From contig WPIO01000027.1 in assembly GCA_009760855.2 (NCBI GenBank), forward strand, positions 2,970,501 to 3,034,500: 64,000 nucleotides of DNA, in the 5' to 3' direction. The DNA is from Cristatella mucedo (taxonomy: Eukaryota; Bryozoa; Phylactolaemata; Cristatellidae). Below, one piece after another: positions 34,791-45,885 of this stretch (position 1 is the first letter of the stretch; each line of letters starts with the position of its first letter). The notes under the pieces were generated by a model. The model did no database searches and was not told where the DNA came from. It saw nothing but the letters and a program-made list of their open reading frames with translations. A program made the translations under genes and the position numbers.

Positions 34791-37305
34791 TTTTCATACA
34801 ACTGCACTTTGTCATCACCGATTATTAACAAATCCTGCTTATCTGACCACACCCATATCTCATTCAATCTACAGTGTGTGCCCACATCCTCCTCTAAAAT
34901 AACCTGTGAATCTAAAAACCTCAAGACCCTTGACATCGATGCTGCCCGTGCGAGAATATCTGCTCCACCTCTGCTGCTCAGTCCTCCCTCCAATCTGTCA
35001 TCATTGGTAGATAGCTACAACACGACACTAGCTGACATGCTCGACGAGTTTGGAACCACTGACAAAGCGCACTGTGCGCCCCTGCCCAGACGGCCTATGG
35101 TTTACCACAGACATTAAACTAGTCAAGTCTACTAAACAATAGCTTAAAAAAGCAAACCAAAGATCCGGACTAACTGTCCATCGACAGGCATATGAAGACT
35201 ACTGTAGATCGTACCAATCGATCCTAGCAAAGGCCAAGTCTAGCTTCTAAAGAAACATTGTTGAATCACAGATGCACAATCCAAAAATGTTGATGTTGAC
35301 GATCAACCATTTCCTCAACCTCTCCCAGATTAGCTCGTTACCTGATGATCCTTGTGATGATCTAGCCGATCGCTTCTCTCGATTCTTTGTGCAGAAGATA
35401 GACAAGATCATGGAATCCATCCCTGCGATGACAACCTCCCCTCTAGAATGCTGTTCCTCGGTTCCTGGCTGCACCTCAATTTCTGCATTGAGGCAGGTCA
35501 CTAGTGATCTAGTCCTCAAGTTCGAATCTCAATCAAAGAAGACAACAAGTCCCCTGGACCCTATTTCCACTGTCCTGCACCTACATTGCATTGATCTGCT
35601 GCTGCCATGCATAACAAACATCATTAATATGTCATTAGCCTCATATCATGTCCCAGCACCTTTAAAAAAAGCTGTAGTCAGGCCACTTCTCAAGAAAGCT
35701 ACACTAGACCAAGAGAACTTGAGCAACTACCGCCCAGTCTCAATTCTACCATTCCTATCAAAGACACTGGAACGGGTCGTGGTGGGCCGGCTGAACTCAT
35801 ATATTGAAACTTCAAACCTTGCTAGTAAGTTCCAGTCTGGCTTTAGAGCTAATCACTCCACAGAGTCAGCATTGCTTCGAGTGTACAACGACCTACTTAG
35901 TAATGCAAACATGGGTAGAGTGTCTCTGCTTGTTTTGCTCGATCTTTCGACTGCTTTTGATATCATCGATCACAAAGTTCTTCAATAGCGCCTCTCATCT
36001 TGCCTGGGCACCACTGGCACTGCACTGCAGTGGTTCAGGTCCTATCTCAGTGGGAGACTCCAGAGTATTGACGTGAATGGGCAAAGATCATCTGTAGTAC
36101 CTCTGAAATATGGAGTGCCTCAGGGCTCCGTACTAGGTCGAGTTCTTTTCACGGTTTATACTCTCCCTCTTGCTGATGTGATTGCCAAGCACAATCTAGG
36201 CTTTCACTTCTATGCGGATGACACTCAGTTGTACCTTTGCTTTCATCCCTCCCAGCCTTCGAGCACCTCAATTTCTCTAAACTCACTAGCTGCATACATT
36301 GATGACATCTGCACATGGATGGCAGCAAATTTTCTAAAACTTATCGATGATAAAACTAACTTACTAGTTATGGGAAAACCCAGTGTGATCCAGAGATTGG
36401 AAAGGCTGACTCTCAAAATTGGCTCTGCCAGCATATCTCCAGTTGCATCAGCTCGAAATCTAGGTGTCATATTCCAAAGCGACCTCTCGTTAGACGACCA
36501 TATCAGCTCCACAGTCAAGCCTGCCTACTTTCAGCTTCATAAAGTTGCTAAAATTCGGGCTTGTTTAGATAAGGATACCACGTCCAAGTTGGTCCATGTA
36601 TTTGTGACATCCCGTCTCGACTTCTGCAACTCACTGCTTACTGGCCTACCAGCATGTGCGATCAGGCGATTGCAGCTGGAGCAAAACTCTGCAGCTAGGC
36701 TTGTCTGTCGTGAGCGTCGCAGTTGCCACATTACACCACTTCTCGCCGACCTGCACTGGCTACCAGTCAAGCAATGGATTGACTTCAAGGTTTTGTCGCT
36801 CACTTTTAGGTCTCTTCATTCTATGGCTCCAGCCTATATTTCAGATATACTACCCCATCAGGCAAAGCATCGTACCACTCGCTTTTCGGAATCCATAAGT
36901 CTACAAATACCTCGTACAAACCTTAAATCCTTTGGAGATCGTGCATTTAGTCGCATGCTCACAAAGCCTGGAACTCCCTCCCGACCTGCGTCAGAACATC
37001 CCCTGACCTGACCAAATTTAAAAAGAATTTAAAAAACCTATTTAGGACAGCATTTAGTGGGTCCCCGTGATTCGTCCTTGATGTGCTTATGCGTGCTGAT
37101 ACTGTGCATGCTGCCACTAACAACATTTGCATGCTGACCCTGTGCATGTCACCCCAAACCATATTATTCATTGTGTTTGTTTTTCAAGCATGATTTTTCT
37201 TACAATTCAATTGCATTTCCCTTTGCAGCAAATGCTAAGCGCCTAGAAAGAGATTAAGTTCTCCGAGGGTGCTTTATCAAGTGCATTATTATTATTATCA
37301 TTATT
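34790..37305 (+). mobile_element. LINE-1 copy B (CR1/L2-like), best preserved
   Basis: This copy has the linker between endonuclease and RT (SLVDSYNTTLADMLDEF near 35010-35060, VHRQAYEDYCRSYQS near 35180), the whole RT, the C-terminal domain, the 3' UTR, the terminal hairpin and an ATT-repeat tail (37288-37310). The endonuclease is missing, so the copy is 5'-truncated. The RT architecture and the 3' hairpin plus short-repeat tail fit the CR1/L2 group, which inserts by target-primed reverse transcription. Confidence 0.88.
35272..37011 (+). pseudogene. LINE-1 copy B reverse transcriptase
   Basis: A single frame of about 579 codons is broken by one TAG at 35986-35988. RT landmarks in order are NYRPVSILPFLSKTLERV, FQSGFRANHSTESALLRVY, LLVLLDLSTAFDIIDHKVL (first catalytic Asp), [27 protein letters not shown] (catalytic DD, YADD at 36211-36222), NFLKLIDDKTNLLVMG and ARNLGVIFQSDLSLDDHI. 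The C-terminal region HITPLLADLHWLPVKQWIDF follows. After about 36955 the frame differs from other copies, and the true C-terminus is lost by an indel. Further stops and a frame change lie upstream, between 35098 and 35250. It would reverse-transcribe LINE RNA at the nicked target if intact. Confidence 0.88.
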
Positions 37306-37307
37306 AT

Positions 37308-37790
37308 TATTACCCTACCTCTCAGATCGACTCCACCACCAGGCCAAGCATCATACGAAGCGCTTTTCGGAATCCAACAGTCTACAAATACCTCGTACAA
37401 ACCTCAAATCCTTTGAAGACCGTGCATTTAGTTCGCATGCTCCCAAAGCCTGGAACTCCCTCCCGACTTGTGTCAGAACATCTCCTGACTTGACCACATT
37501 TAAAAAGAACTTAAAACACACCTATTTAGGACAGCATTTAGTGGGTCCCTGTGATTTGTCATTCGTGTGCTTATGTGTGCTGACACTTTGCATGCTGCCG
37601 TTAACCGCATGTGTATGCTGACCCTGCCCATGTATCTCCCATAACCACATTATGCATGCTGTTTATCAAACATAATATTACTCACCATTCAATCGCGTTT
37701 CCCAGTTTGCAGCAAATGTAAAGCGCCTGGAAAGAGATTTAGTTCTCTAAGGGGACTTTATCAAGTGTATTATTTTTTTTACTATTAGCA
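37308..37790 (+). mobile_element. LINE-1 3' fragment directly after copy B
   Basis: It starts inside the RT C-terminal region (YLSDRLHHQAK-like) right at the end of copy B's tail and runs through the 3' UTR to a hairpin at 37715-37755. A new 5'-truncated copy probably inserted into the ATT-rich tail. Confidence 0.8.
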
Positions 37791-38074
37791 ATTTCTTTTA
37801 AGCCGCTCAACGGCTGGCCCGGTGCCAGCATATAGGTTCTGTGTGCTAATTATTGGATGCCCAAGTACGAATAGCAACAATAATCATTCTAGATTCGGAT
37901 TATACACCTAAAATTAGCCAATAAACCTTTAAAACCTCTTTAAAAATGTGTTTTATTCAGAATATGACATACTGGGACGATTCTTAGTCAAGTTTCAAGT
38001 AACATTCTTTGTTTGCACACGATTCAGAATCATTCATCGACTTCATTGAACCTTATTGGGGGTCGTAGTAAGTC

Positions 38075-38232
38075 TTTGTGATTCGTTCTTCGTGTGCATA
38101 TGCCTGCTTACACTGCTGCTTTGGGACGTTACCACCAGCCATTCGATAATGCTTTCTATACAGCCCCCGTAAAGTGCCTAGAAAGAGATTTAGCTCTCTG
38201 AGGGGCGCTACGCAAATGTATTATTATTACTA
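38075..38232 (+). mobile_element. LINE-1 3' UTR and tail
   Basis: GTGATTCGTTCTTCGTGTGC, then AAAGTGCCTAGAAAGAGATT and an ATTATTATT tail. It is diverged from the other tails. Confidence 0.7.
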
Positions 38233-38239
38233 TTCTTAT

Positions 38240-38600
38240 TATTGATGCTGTAGCTTTTTGTTGGCCCCTCTGCAGCCAGTTGATTAAAATCCCACGGCGA
38301 ATGACTTGTTCTACTGCATTGCAGCTGTTTTCAGATGTGTAAATCATCTCTCTGATAGCAGCCAACCTCTAAGCTTGAGAGATTACTAGCAGGCGATACT
38401 AGGAGATGCTAGGCAGGCGATCGCCACCTTGCACCAACCTCTTATGTTCACCGTTCTTTCTCCGACGCTCGCAGAATGTTTTCGTCCTTCAGCTCTAGGT
38501 GCACCGCAGCTACTTCTGCGATTCTGTGATTTGCAAATTTCTCGAAGCTAAGGGTGTCCGTTAAGTTTAACTGCGATAGAGCCACTATAACGTCACTTCC
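38240..38600 (-). pseudogene. Decayed coding remnant, copy 2
   Basis: The minus-strand pieces TLSFEKFANHRIAEVAAVH and LAAIREMIYTSENSCNAVE correspond, in order, to the pieces at 11903-12320. The frames are broken by indels. The same loose resemblance to transposase C-termini applies. Confidence 0.45.
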
Positions 38601-38879
38601 TCGTCAATTCCTGCTGAAACCATAACCGCAGTCAATGGATAGTGAGCATAATGTATGCAGAAAGCTATTGCTGTTTACACTGGAAACGTGTGAGGAAAAA
38701 ATAAACAACAGTGTCACTATCCACAAAGTATATATATATATATTTGCTTCTCCAGCTTCTACTAAATGATCAGTGCCCTGCTTTTTGTTAGCAGCTGTAT
38801 CGCCTCTTGATGGAAGCAATAATTCTTGCATATTTTTGCTGCACTTTTAATTTTGAATGTGGTGGGAGTTATTTGATAA

Positions 38880-38911
<32 letters not shown>

Positions 38912-40819
38912 AAAAACGTTGCTGTTCGACAACTTCAGGGCTAGATAGTTGAATAGATAGGGGAATTTTCCTAAATAACAAAAACCTACCGGTTAGCTTT
39001 GACAAAATCTCGGTTCTCTATTTGCATTTATAATATTTCACTATTACCCCCGCTGTCCGTGCTATAGAATGGTGGTGCCATAGAAAGGGATGCTGCTCGA
39101 ACGCTTGCCATTTGAACTTCATTGGTTCTGCCCCTTTCCAGGTAAACATTGGCTCTTGTTTGTATTCTCCCGTAGCGGGCAAGTGAAGCCAGAGCCACAG
39201 TTAAGCGGGTCTTATTGTTTCTTTAGCTCATCAGCAAAGCTCTTTCTGTGTGATGGCCAGTACATCCATTTCCTTCACCTCTGGCCATTAGTGAGCGCTA
39301 TTCTTGCGACGGTAGGCATACTGAAAGTAGTGAAACTCGGTTGCCATTCCAGTCACATGGTTTACTTCCGTGTAAGCATACCTTCCGTATAGGCATGGAA
39401 AATTGTCCAACTGATTGTATTCGTAAAGAGAACTTCGACTGTTCTCCTTTTCAGGACCTGATTGGGGGAACGTTTGACATTAATTAATGGATTTACACCC
39501 AGGGTACGGTGAGGATTTATGCCCAGTTATCAAAAATATATAAAGTTGGTAGGGTTGAGAAGAGAATGAAGAAAAAGGTAAAAGGAATTGACCAATTACT
39601 TTTAACTGGTCTCTGGCGGGTTTGAGGCTAACACAGTAGTACGAAAATATTAGAAATTAATGTTTTCGGCCTTCGTGGATGCCTACCTTTTTCCAGAGCG
39701 TTTCGGGGGGTGTGGCCGATTCTCGCTACTCCGTAATTCGGCTTCCTCAGTCGTGGAGAAAATTTAGGCATTTATAGCCGTGCTTTAGTTCGAATACTAA
39801 CACGGGCCGGAACTCGCTATCAACAGACGTTCCGAAATTCCTGACTTGGGTAAGTTGAAAACGATCACGTGCCTCATAGCATCTGCTTCTTTTGATCGGT
39901 TTGCTACGTCTGCTTCTATTTTTGTTTGCACACGCATGCTAAAATTCTGAAAGGTTTATCACTAAATATTTGACATCCTGCCTCTCAATAATAATTGCAG
40001 TGCATTGAAAGAGTTAGTTTTCTTAGAGTTGTATACAAATCCGTAGAAAATGCCATTATTATATTCATTTGGCATCAAGTAGATGCAAATGAAAAATTCT
40101 GTGTACCATGCAAAGGCTTGTGCTACCTTCTCTGAGTAGATAAATTAGGCTTTACGGCTTCTGAACAATTTGCTCGCTGCGACTCCATGCTGTTTCTATT
40201 TTCAGAGCATCGGCAGACGAATGGGAGCGCCGTCATAAGAACAATGCCTATCAAGCATACAAGTGGCATAGACGCTGATGACATGCTTATGGCCAGAGTT
40301 TTGTAAAGGTAGCCAGTAGATAATTCGACTATATTCACACGGAGCTCTAATGTGGGCGTGCCGACCAGGTGTCGGGAGAGCTCAAGTTGTCTATTTTTAT
40401 TCTCCAGCAAACCTGCACCGAAGGCACGTTGGTTGTATTGTCATCTGATGTTGACATCTGATATGCCTCAGATGGTGCCTCGGTTGCAGCTATGGGTGCA
40501 ATGCTGGCAGCACTCTCCCTCTACGTTCACCTGAGAGGTTATTTTTATTTATTTATTTTCATTTGCATGAGAAGTTATGCAAATAAATATTTCTAAATTA
40601 GATACTTGATTATTTCCCTAGCATTTCATGCTAGGGTACCATGCAAATACTAACCATGGCAGTGATCCTGTAAATTTGCAAGGTTATATGCTTTGAGTCA
40701 CGGGATAAATTAAAGAAGGGAATGAAATAAAAATGCTAGTAATCCTTTTTTATAGTTTAATGGCTTCTTTGAGAGGTCTTTAGGAAATTAGTATTTTGCG
40801 TCATGGAAGTCACTATGAC
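38601..40819. other. Anonymous stretch with an interspersed repeat
   Basis: A GA run lies at 38879-38906. 40070-40690 is the second copy of the diverged repeat described for 5320-6000. I see no supported gene elsewhere. Confidence 0.4.
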
Positions 40820-40885
40820 TACGTAAAGCGCCTAGAAAGAGATTGAATTCTCTGGTTGTGCTTTATCAAGTGTGCTATTAGCATT
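40820..40885 (+). mobile_element. LINE-1 terminal hairpin, isolated
   Basis: TAAAGCGCCTAGAAAGAGAT followed by GGTTGTGCTTTATCAAGTG. Only the last ~65 bp of the element is present. Confidence 0.7.
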
Positions 40886-41029
40886 AATGTGTTGCTATTT
40901 TAACGCCTTGCACCTGAGTTGCGTCATGCAATTAAAAAAATCCACCACCATTTTAGCCGATAATTGAGTTCAGATTAAAAAATTGTACTCGCTATCAAGA
41001 TGACACCAATAGAGGTAGCCAAGGCTTCA

Positions 41030-41305
41030 TTAAACACACCTACTTAGGACAGCATTTAATGGGTACCTGCGATTCGTCCTTTATGTGCTTATGCGTGCTG
41101 ACGCTGTGCATGCTGCCACTAACCACATTTGCATGCTGACCCTGTACACGTCACCCCTAAACATGGTATTCATGTTGCTTATCAAGCATGATCTTACTCA
41201 CCATTCAATAGCATGTCTGTTTGCAGCAAATGTAAAGCGCCTAGAAAGAAGACCGAGTTCTCTGAGGACGCTTTATCAAGTGCATTATTATTATTATTAT
41301 TAGGG
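41030..41305 (+). mobile_element. LINE-1 3' end
   Basis: It starts CACCTACTTAGGACAGCATT and includes the whole 3' UTR, the terminal hairpin (41233-41275) and an ATTATT tail. Confidence 0.88.
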
Positions 41306-41557
41306 CATCCCAATCTGAAAACGTGACCTGTTACATATATTTCTCAGCCTGCCCTTGATAAGACTCCCATGCTCCATCATCATTTTGTAAGTTGCTTAAC
41401 GAAGCCTTAACGGTTGGAAAGTGCGATTCGTGGTACTGCTCTGATAAAAGGCTTGCAAATTTTGCAGATTGTGACATGGTCCAACGTGTTTAATAGCAGC
41501 AGTATTATTTCAAACAAGGGAACTGAAGGATTTCACGAAGAATGGCACGTTGGTGGC

Positions 41558-41956
41558 CTATGTCGTGCATGTTTGGGCACTATGCGTAAGTGCGCACCAC
41601 AGACAGAAGCAGAACACAAGCATGACAGAAGCAAGACTCGCCGAGTAAACACGCCTTAGTCTAGGCTCATCAGGCCTCGAGAGCTCCCGAAGCTCGTCAC
41701 GTGCCCTGTTCAGCACAAAGCGGATGTCTGCTTGGCCGCAGAGGGCTCATCCCCAGTAGCAGTAATTCTTTGCTTCATCGGATGCAGCTACGTGGGTTAG
41801 CAACGATTCATGCAGCCTTTCAAGCCCACCTTCATCAAGGTCGCGAATGAATTCCAAATACTCTAGCGAGCATTCGGCTACCTGCCAAGCAGATACGCCA
41901 ACCGTGCACACAGCCTGCGGGGCTTGGTCAAAGGGCCTCGGTTGCTGCCGCGCATC
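41558..41956 (-). pseudogene. Unrecognised coding sequence with one in-frame TGA
   Basis: On the minus strand 133 codons are open except for one TGA at 41747-41749. Protein-like composition continues on both sides of that stop: before it WQVAECSLEYLEFIRDLDEG and ESLLTHVAASDEAKNYCYWG, after it ALCGQADIRFVLNRARDELR and ELSRPDEPRLRR. A hydrophobic, Cys-rich segment that could be a membrane helix (SLASVMLVFCFCLWCAL) comes near the end, before TAG 41558. Upstream of 41956 the similarity seems to continue in another frame (TPTLTLRCAAATEAL), so a one-base indel is likely. I do not recognise the family. It could be a decayed gene, a TE-encoded protein or an exon with a sequence error. Confidence 0.5.
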
Positions 41957-42561
41957 TCAAGGTCAAGGTTGGCGTACTATCAACGCGTCCGATTCGTTAC
42001 GTTCGTACAGCTAAGGCTACTCCTTGCCTTTACTGCCCGACATAAAAACTGAGTCCACCTGCATGTGGCAATTGGCGCTCAGGAAAGTGTCTCGACATTA
42101 CCTCCACGTAAAATCCTATTAGAATTCAACGTTTCAAAGCCCGAGCACCACACTTTCTTTTTCTTCTCATTTACACGGAGTTTTGCATACTTGCACACTT
42201 TTTATAGGCCAGTAGGAGACTTCTATCGTGTACTTTATTGGTCTCCAAGGAATTTTGCAAGACGGCAGTCTGATCCCTCGAGGATATAGAGGCCCAGAGA
42301 CGTTGCAGAGACGTTGCACGCGCATCGCGGTTCGAAAACATCGCCGCCACCGGAATTCCGCCGCGAAGGCTCTCCGAATCCGATGTGAAGAATCGATGTA
42401 AGACCGGCTGCCCATGCTCGCGAGAAGTTGGCACTAGGAAGCGAAGACGGTCGCAGAGCACTGAGTAGCAGTACACTCGGCTACTTGTGAGTATTTTTCT
42501 TTTGTCAGAGCAACTATGCTCAGGTGTGATATCTCAGTAAGTATTGCAGTTAACGCATTGG
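41957..42561. other. Anonymous stretch
   Basis: I see no supported feature apart from the possible upstream extension of the pseudogene at 41558-41956. Confidence 0.5.
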
Positions 42562-42718
42562 TTCTGTCCAGTGGTCAAGGTGCTCGCCCTGACCAAGGCC
42601 TGGCTGGGGTTGTGGGCTTGAGCCCTGAGTCATATGTGAAGCGCCTGAATAGAGATTGTTCTCTTGGGGCGCTATACATATGAATTTTTACTTATTATTA
42701 TTTATTTTTATTAAGAGA
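42562..42718 (+). mobile_element. SINE-A, tRNA-headed, copy 1
   Basis: The A-box-like TGGTCAAGGTGCTCG (about 42572) and B-box-like GTGGGCTTGAGCCCT (about 42613) form a tRNA-type head. The 3' half, GTGAAGCGCCTGAATAGAGA then TTCTCTTGGGGCGCTATAC, is a clear relative of the LINE-1 terminal hairpin and is followed by a TTATTATT tail. Confidence 0.8.
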
Positions 42719-43499
42719 GGCAATGACGTCAGAGAAGCAACGACGAGGCTCCGCCAATACTGCAGGAAGTCATTCTTCAGTGTGAGAGGGAGAGAGAGGA
42801 AACTTTTCTGATGTAACCGTGCTATCCCTCTATGTTTCCAAGTGCTCAAAAGGAAAGATGCTCCTGCTATTGTTAGCTTTAAACTTCCACTTATGCGAGA
42901 GTTTATTACCTGCCATCTTTCGGCTTCGGCAGAGAATCTCGTTAGCCGCTCTGCTGTCGGACATGGTTGTTTGGTTGAGAAATCATCATTAATTTAGTGT
43001 TGCGACTGTCAGTATTTTTTTATCCACGTTTATAGAAACCGCTAAGATCGGTACAGTTGCATAGGAATCTTACGTCGGCATGACTTCATGTTACACGAAA
43101 TTTCGAACACAGCAGTGGAATAAAAACTCGGCTCACCCGAGTCAAAGGTCAGAGGCCGGGTCTTTACGACCCGTCGGATCAGCTGACATGTAATATACTT
43201 GTACGTACTCAAACAGGACGTCCACTGTACTCAGCAGCAATAATCAGTTGGCTTCGACAGCCGGCGCTGACTTAAGAGGAGATCTGAACCATCTCTCTCA
43301 GACTTTTCCCCTCTTACTTTAATGGCGTTACAGTGATCGGTTGGTAAGTTAATAGTTTTGCTGTTGTGTGTCCGTGTAAGCAATGCAGTTAATACTATTC
43401 ATTTGTAAAGCGTCCTGAGAGAACTAAAACTCTATTCGGGAGCTTCAAAAATGCCGTGGGGCTTGACCCCATGACATTGGCCAACTACAATCACCTTGA
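42719..43499. other. Anonymous stretch
   Basis: I see nothing supportable. A GCGTCCTGAGAGAACTAAAA segment at 43409 may be an old LINE-1 or SINE hairpin. Confidence 0.45.
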
Positions 43500-43757
43500 C
43501 CTTGATGGTCCTTGTGATTCGTCCTCGATGTGCTTATGCGTGCTGACACTGTTCATGCTGCCACTAACCACATTTGCATGCTGACCCAGTGCATGTAACC
43601 CCTAACCATGTTATTCATTTTGTTTGTTTTTCAAGCATGATTTTACTTACTATTCTATTGCGTATCACTTTGCAGCAAATGTAAAGCGCCTAGAAAGAGA
43701 TTAAGTTCTCTGAGGGCGCTTTATCAAGTGCAATATTATTATTATTATTATTATTAT
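43500..43757 (+). mobile_element. LINE-1 3' end, well preserved
   Basis: Complete 3' UTR, terminal hairpin and ATT tail. The outer stem is AAAGCGCC (43683-43690) with GGCGCTTT (43715-43722), a perfect 8-bp pairing. The inner stem is AGAGA (43696-43700) with TCTCT (43707-43711). Confidence 0.9.
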
Positions 43758-44408
43758 CAGAGCGTGCACTTATTTGCCCAATCCTGCGCGGTATGTGATT
43801 GCCACTTAGCCCGTTTGCTGAATGACCGGTTTGATATGGTGCTGTATTTTGTCACTGCACAGTTAAAAGCTAAAACTTTGGTAAGTTTTTTGTTTGTGTG
43901 GGTAGTCGCTCACAAATCAAGACGGCTCACGTAGATGCCGTTTCTTAAGCAAACGCGTAACCGGGCCGCACGGCCAGCATGCTAACCGGGAAATAGCTGC
44001 TGCAAGTGGGTCCGCTGTTTTCGCCTCGGTGGCTTCCGCGGGAGTAGTCCGCTGTCGCAGTACAGCAGACCCAACAGTTGGAATTTTTTTTCCGATACCT
44101 ATACTCGCTATCTATGTTGCATCTCATCATCCATGTGCAGAAATTGTGAGTCGCTATATAAAAGAGCACATTCTCTTTCTCTCGGCGTATGCCAATGTAT
44201 GTACATGCTTAAATATACTTTGGTAGCCCGATAAAAGCGAGTCGCGTGGAAGTAGCTTATTTTACGCTAACTCATGGCTTGTGAATTATTTAGGAGATTG
44301 CAAACCGGTTGGTATGTAGCGTGCGGCGATAGCAGCTGTTCCTATGTCAGCCTGATTTTCACGCCGGCCTCAGTGCACCGGTGAAATGCCGGTGGCGTTG
44401 CATCGCCC
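43758..44408. other. Anonymous stretch
   Basis: I see nothing supportable here. Confidence 0.5.
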
Positions 44409-44552
44409 GGCTGGTTTGGCCGTGCGGTGGTGGTGGTCGCCCCGAACCAGGTCTGGCTGAGGTCGTGGGCTTGAGCCCGTGGCATGTGTGAATCCCTGAA
44501 TTTAGATTTAGGTCTCTTTGGAAGCTATACGAAAGAATTGTATTTTGTTATT
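44409..44552 (+). mobile_element. SINE-A copy 2
   Basis: GGTTTGGCCGTGCGGTGG, then GTCTGGCTGAGGTCGTGGGC and TTGAGCCC, match the SINE-A head. The hairpin part (TGAATCCCTGAATTTAGATT ... GGAAGCTATACGAA) is more decayed than in copy 1. Confidence 0.75.
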
Positions 44553-44647
44553 GGCTGACCGACAATGGAGAGTCAAGCCATTTTGCAGGGCGAGACGCAG
44601 CCGCTCTTTTGGCCAATGAACGCATCCCTTTCTCGGCAAAGCCCTAG

Positions 44648-44852
44648 GCGAGCGTCGGAGCTGTGAGCGTTGGAGCTGTGAGCGTCGGAGCTGTGAGCGT
44701 CGGAGCTGTGAGCGTCGGAGCTGTGAGCGTCGGAGCTGTGAGCGTCGGAGCTGTGAGCGTCGGAGCTGTGAGCCTCGGAGCTGTGAGCGTCGGAGCTGTG
44801 AGCGTCGGAGCTGTGAGCGTCGGAGCTGTGAGCGTCGGAGCTGTGAGCAGTC
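44648..44852. repeat. 15-bp minisatellite, ~13 units
   Basis: GAGCGTCGGAGCTGT is repeated about 13 times with single-base variants near 44670 and 44774. Because 15 is a multiple of 3, several frames stay open. On the minus strand one frame reads AHSSD repeats inside a 183-codon frame (44573-45124). On the plus strand another reads SVGAV repeats (44663-45139). I regard both as repeat artefacts. Confidence 0.9.
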
Positions 44853-45134
44853 GCGCAGAGCGTCGCACTCCCGAGTCGCTCGTTTTGCCTGTCACTCGCC
44901 TTGCCGTCAGCCATTCGCGTCAGCTTCGTTGGGGCATGCGGCACGCGCACATTCTCAAGCCTCGCCAGGTTGGCGCCCGGCCACGCGAACGAGCAGCAAA
45001 GGTGCGACCGTTGACTAGAAAGAGGCTGCCACCACGGGGGGGGGGCAGCCTCGCAGCCACCCACTTCGCTCGCTCGCTGCGACCGCCGCGTGGTGAAGCT
45101 ACAGCAAAACGTTTTTCGCCCCAAATTAGTTTCG

Positions 45135-45290
45135 TTTAGCAGTGGAATGCAGGGGATTGCGGGATTCTTGAACTTGATTGTGATATTGGCCCTGGCCCCT
45201 GCAGCGTATGGCAGTGGACTTCGTGTGAACGAGTTAGTGGAATAGGGGCGCAGTTTTTCGCCTACATCAGAAATGCAGCATGAACTGTAA
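45135..45290 (-). repeat. Single satellite-related monomer
   Basis: GATTGTGATATTGGCCCTGG, then CCCCTGCAGCG and ACTTCGTGTGAACGAGTTAG, match the right satellite block at 4008-4070, about 41 kb away, in the same orientation as that block. Confidence 0.55.
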
Positions 45291-45295
45291 AAAGA

Positions 45296-45885
45296 AGCGG
45301 ACCAAATACAGAACCTTAAGGTACACCGTAATTCAATGGTTCATAGGATGATCCTTGTCCGTTCAAATCAATAATATAAAGTCTCCCATTGAGATAGGAC
45401 CGGAACCACAGCAGTGCTGTGCCAGTGATGCCCAGGCGAGATGAGAAGTGCTCAAGAAGGCCTTGGTGATCTGCTGTATCAAAAGTTTCCGAAAGATCGA
45501 GCAGAACAAGCAGAGATGATCTGCCTAAGTCTGTATTCCTAAGAAGTTCGTTATACACCTGAAACAATGCTGACTCGGTGGAGTTATTAGCTTTAAGCCC
45601 TGACTGAACTTACGAGCTAGGTTTGACGTTTCAATGCAAGAGTTTAGCAGGTCTGTCAGAACTCGTTCCAATGTTTTGACAGGAATGGTGAGGGTAGACT
45701 TGGTGGAAGTCGCTCAAGTTCTCTTGTAAGTCTTTCTCTCTTAAATAGTGGCCTGATCAAACAATTTTTAAGGCTGTTTGGACATGACCTGAGGCTAGTG
45801 ACATATTTTATTATGATAGATATCCATGGCAGCACCAGATCTATACATCGTAGAAGAAAGACAGTCAAAATTGGGTGTAGGGGAA
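45296..45885 (-). mobile_element. LINE-1 copy C, RT part, on one side of a LINE-2 insertion
   Basis: The minus strand encodes the LINE-1 RT from HCIDLVLPW-like through FLSKHWNEF and LLVLLDLSETFDTADHQGLL to YIIDLNGQGSSYEPLNYGVP. It matches copy B at about 35560-36110. Its upstream continuation is at 47508-47965, so this LINE-1 was split by the LINE-2 copy at 45886-47507. Confidence 0.85.

Noticed and set aside
42562-42650. A functional tRNA gene
   Set aside because: The A- and B-box-like segments belong to SINE heads. They lack a foldable acceptor stem and recur with the same non-tRNA 3' part.
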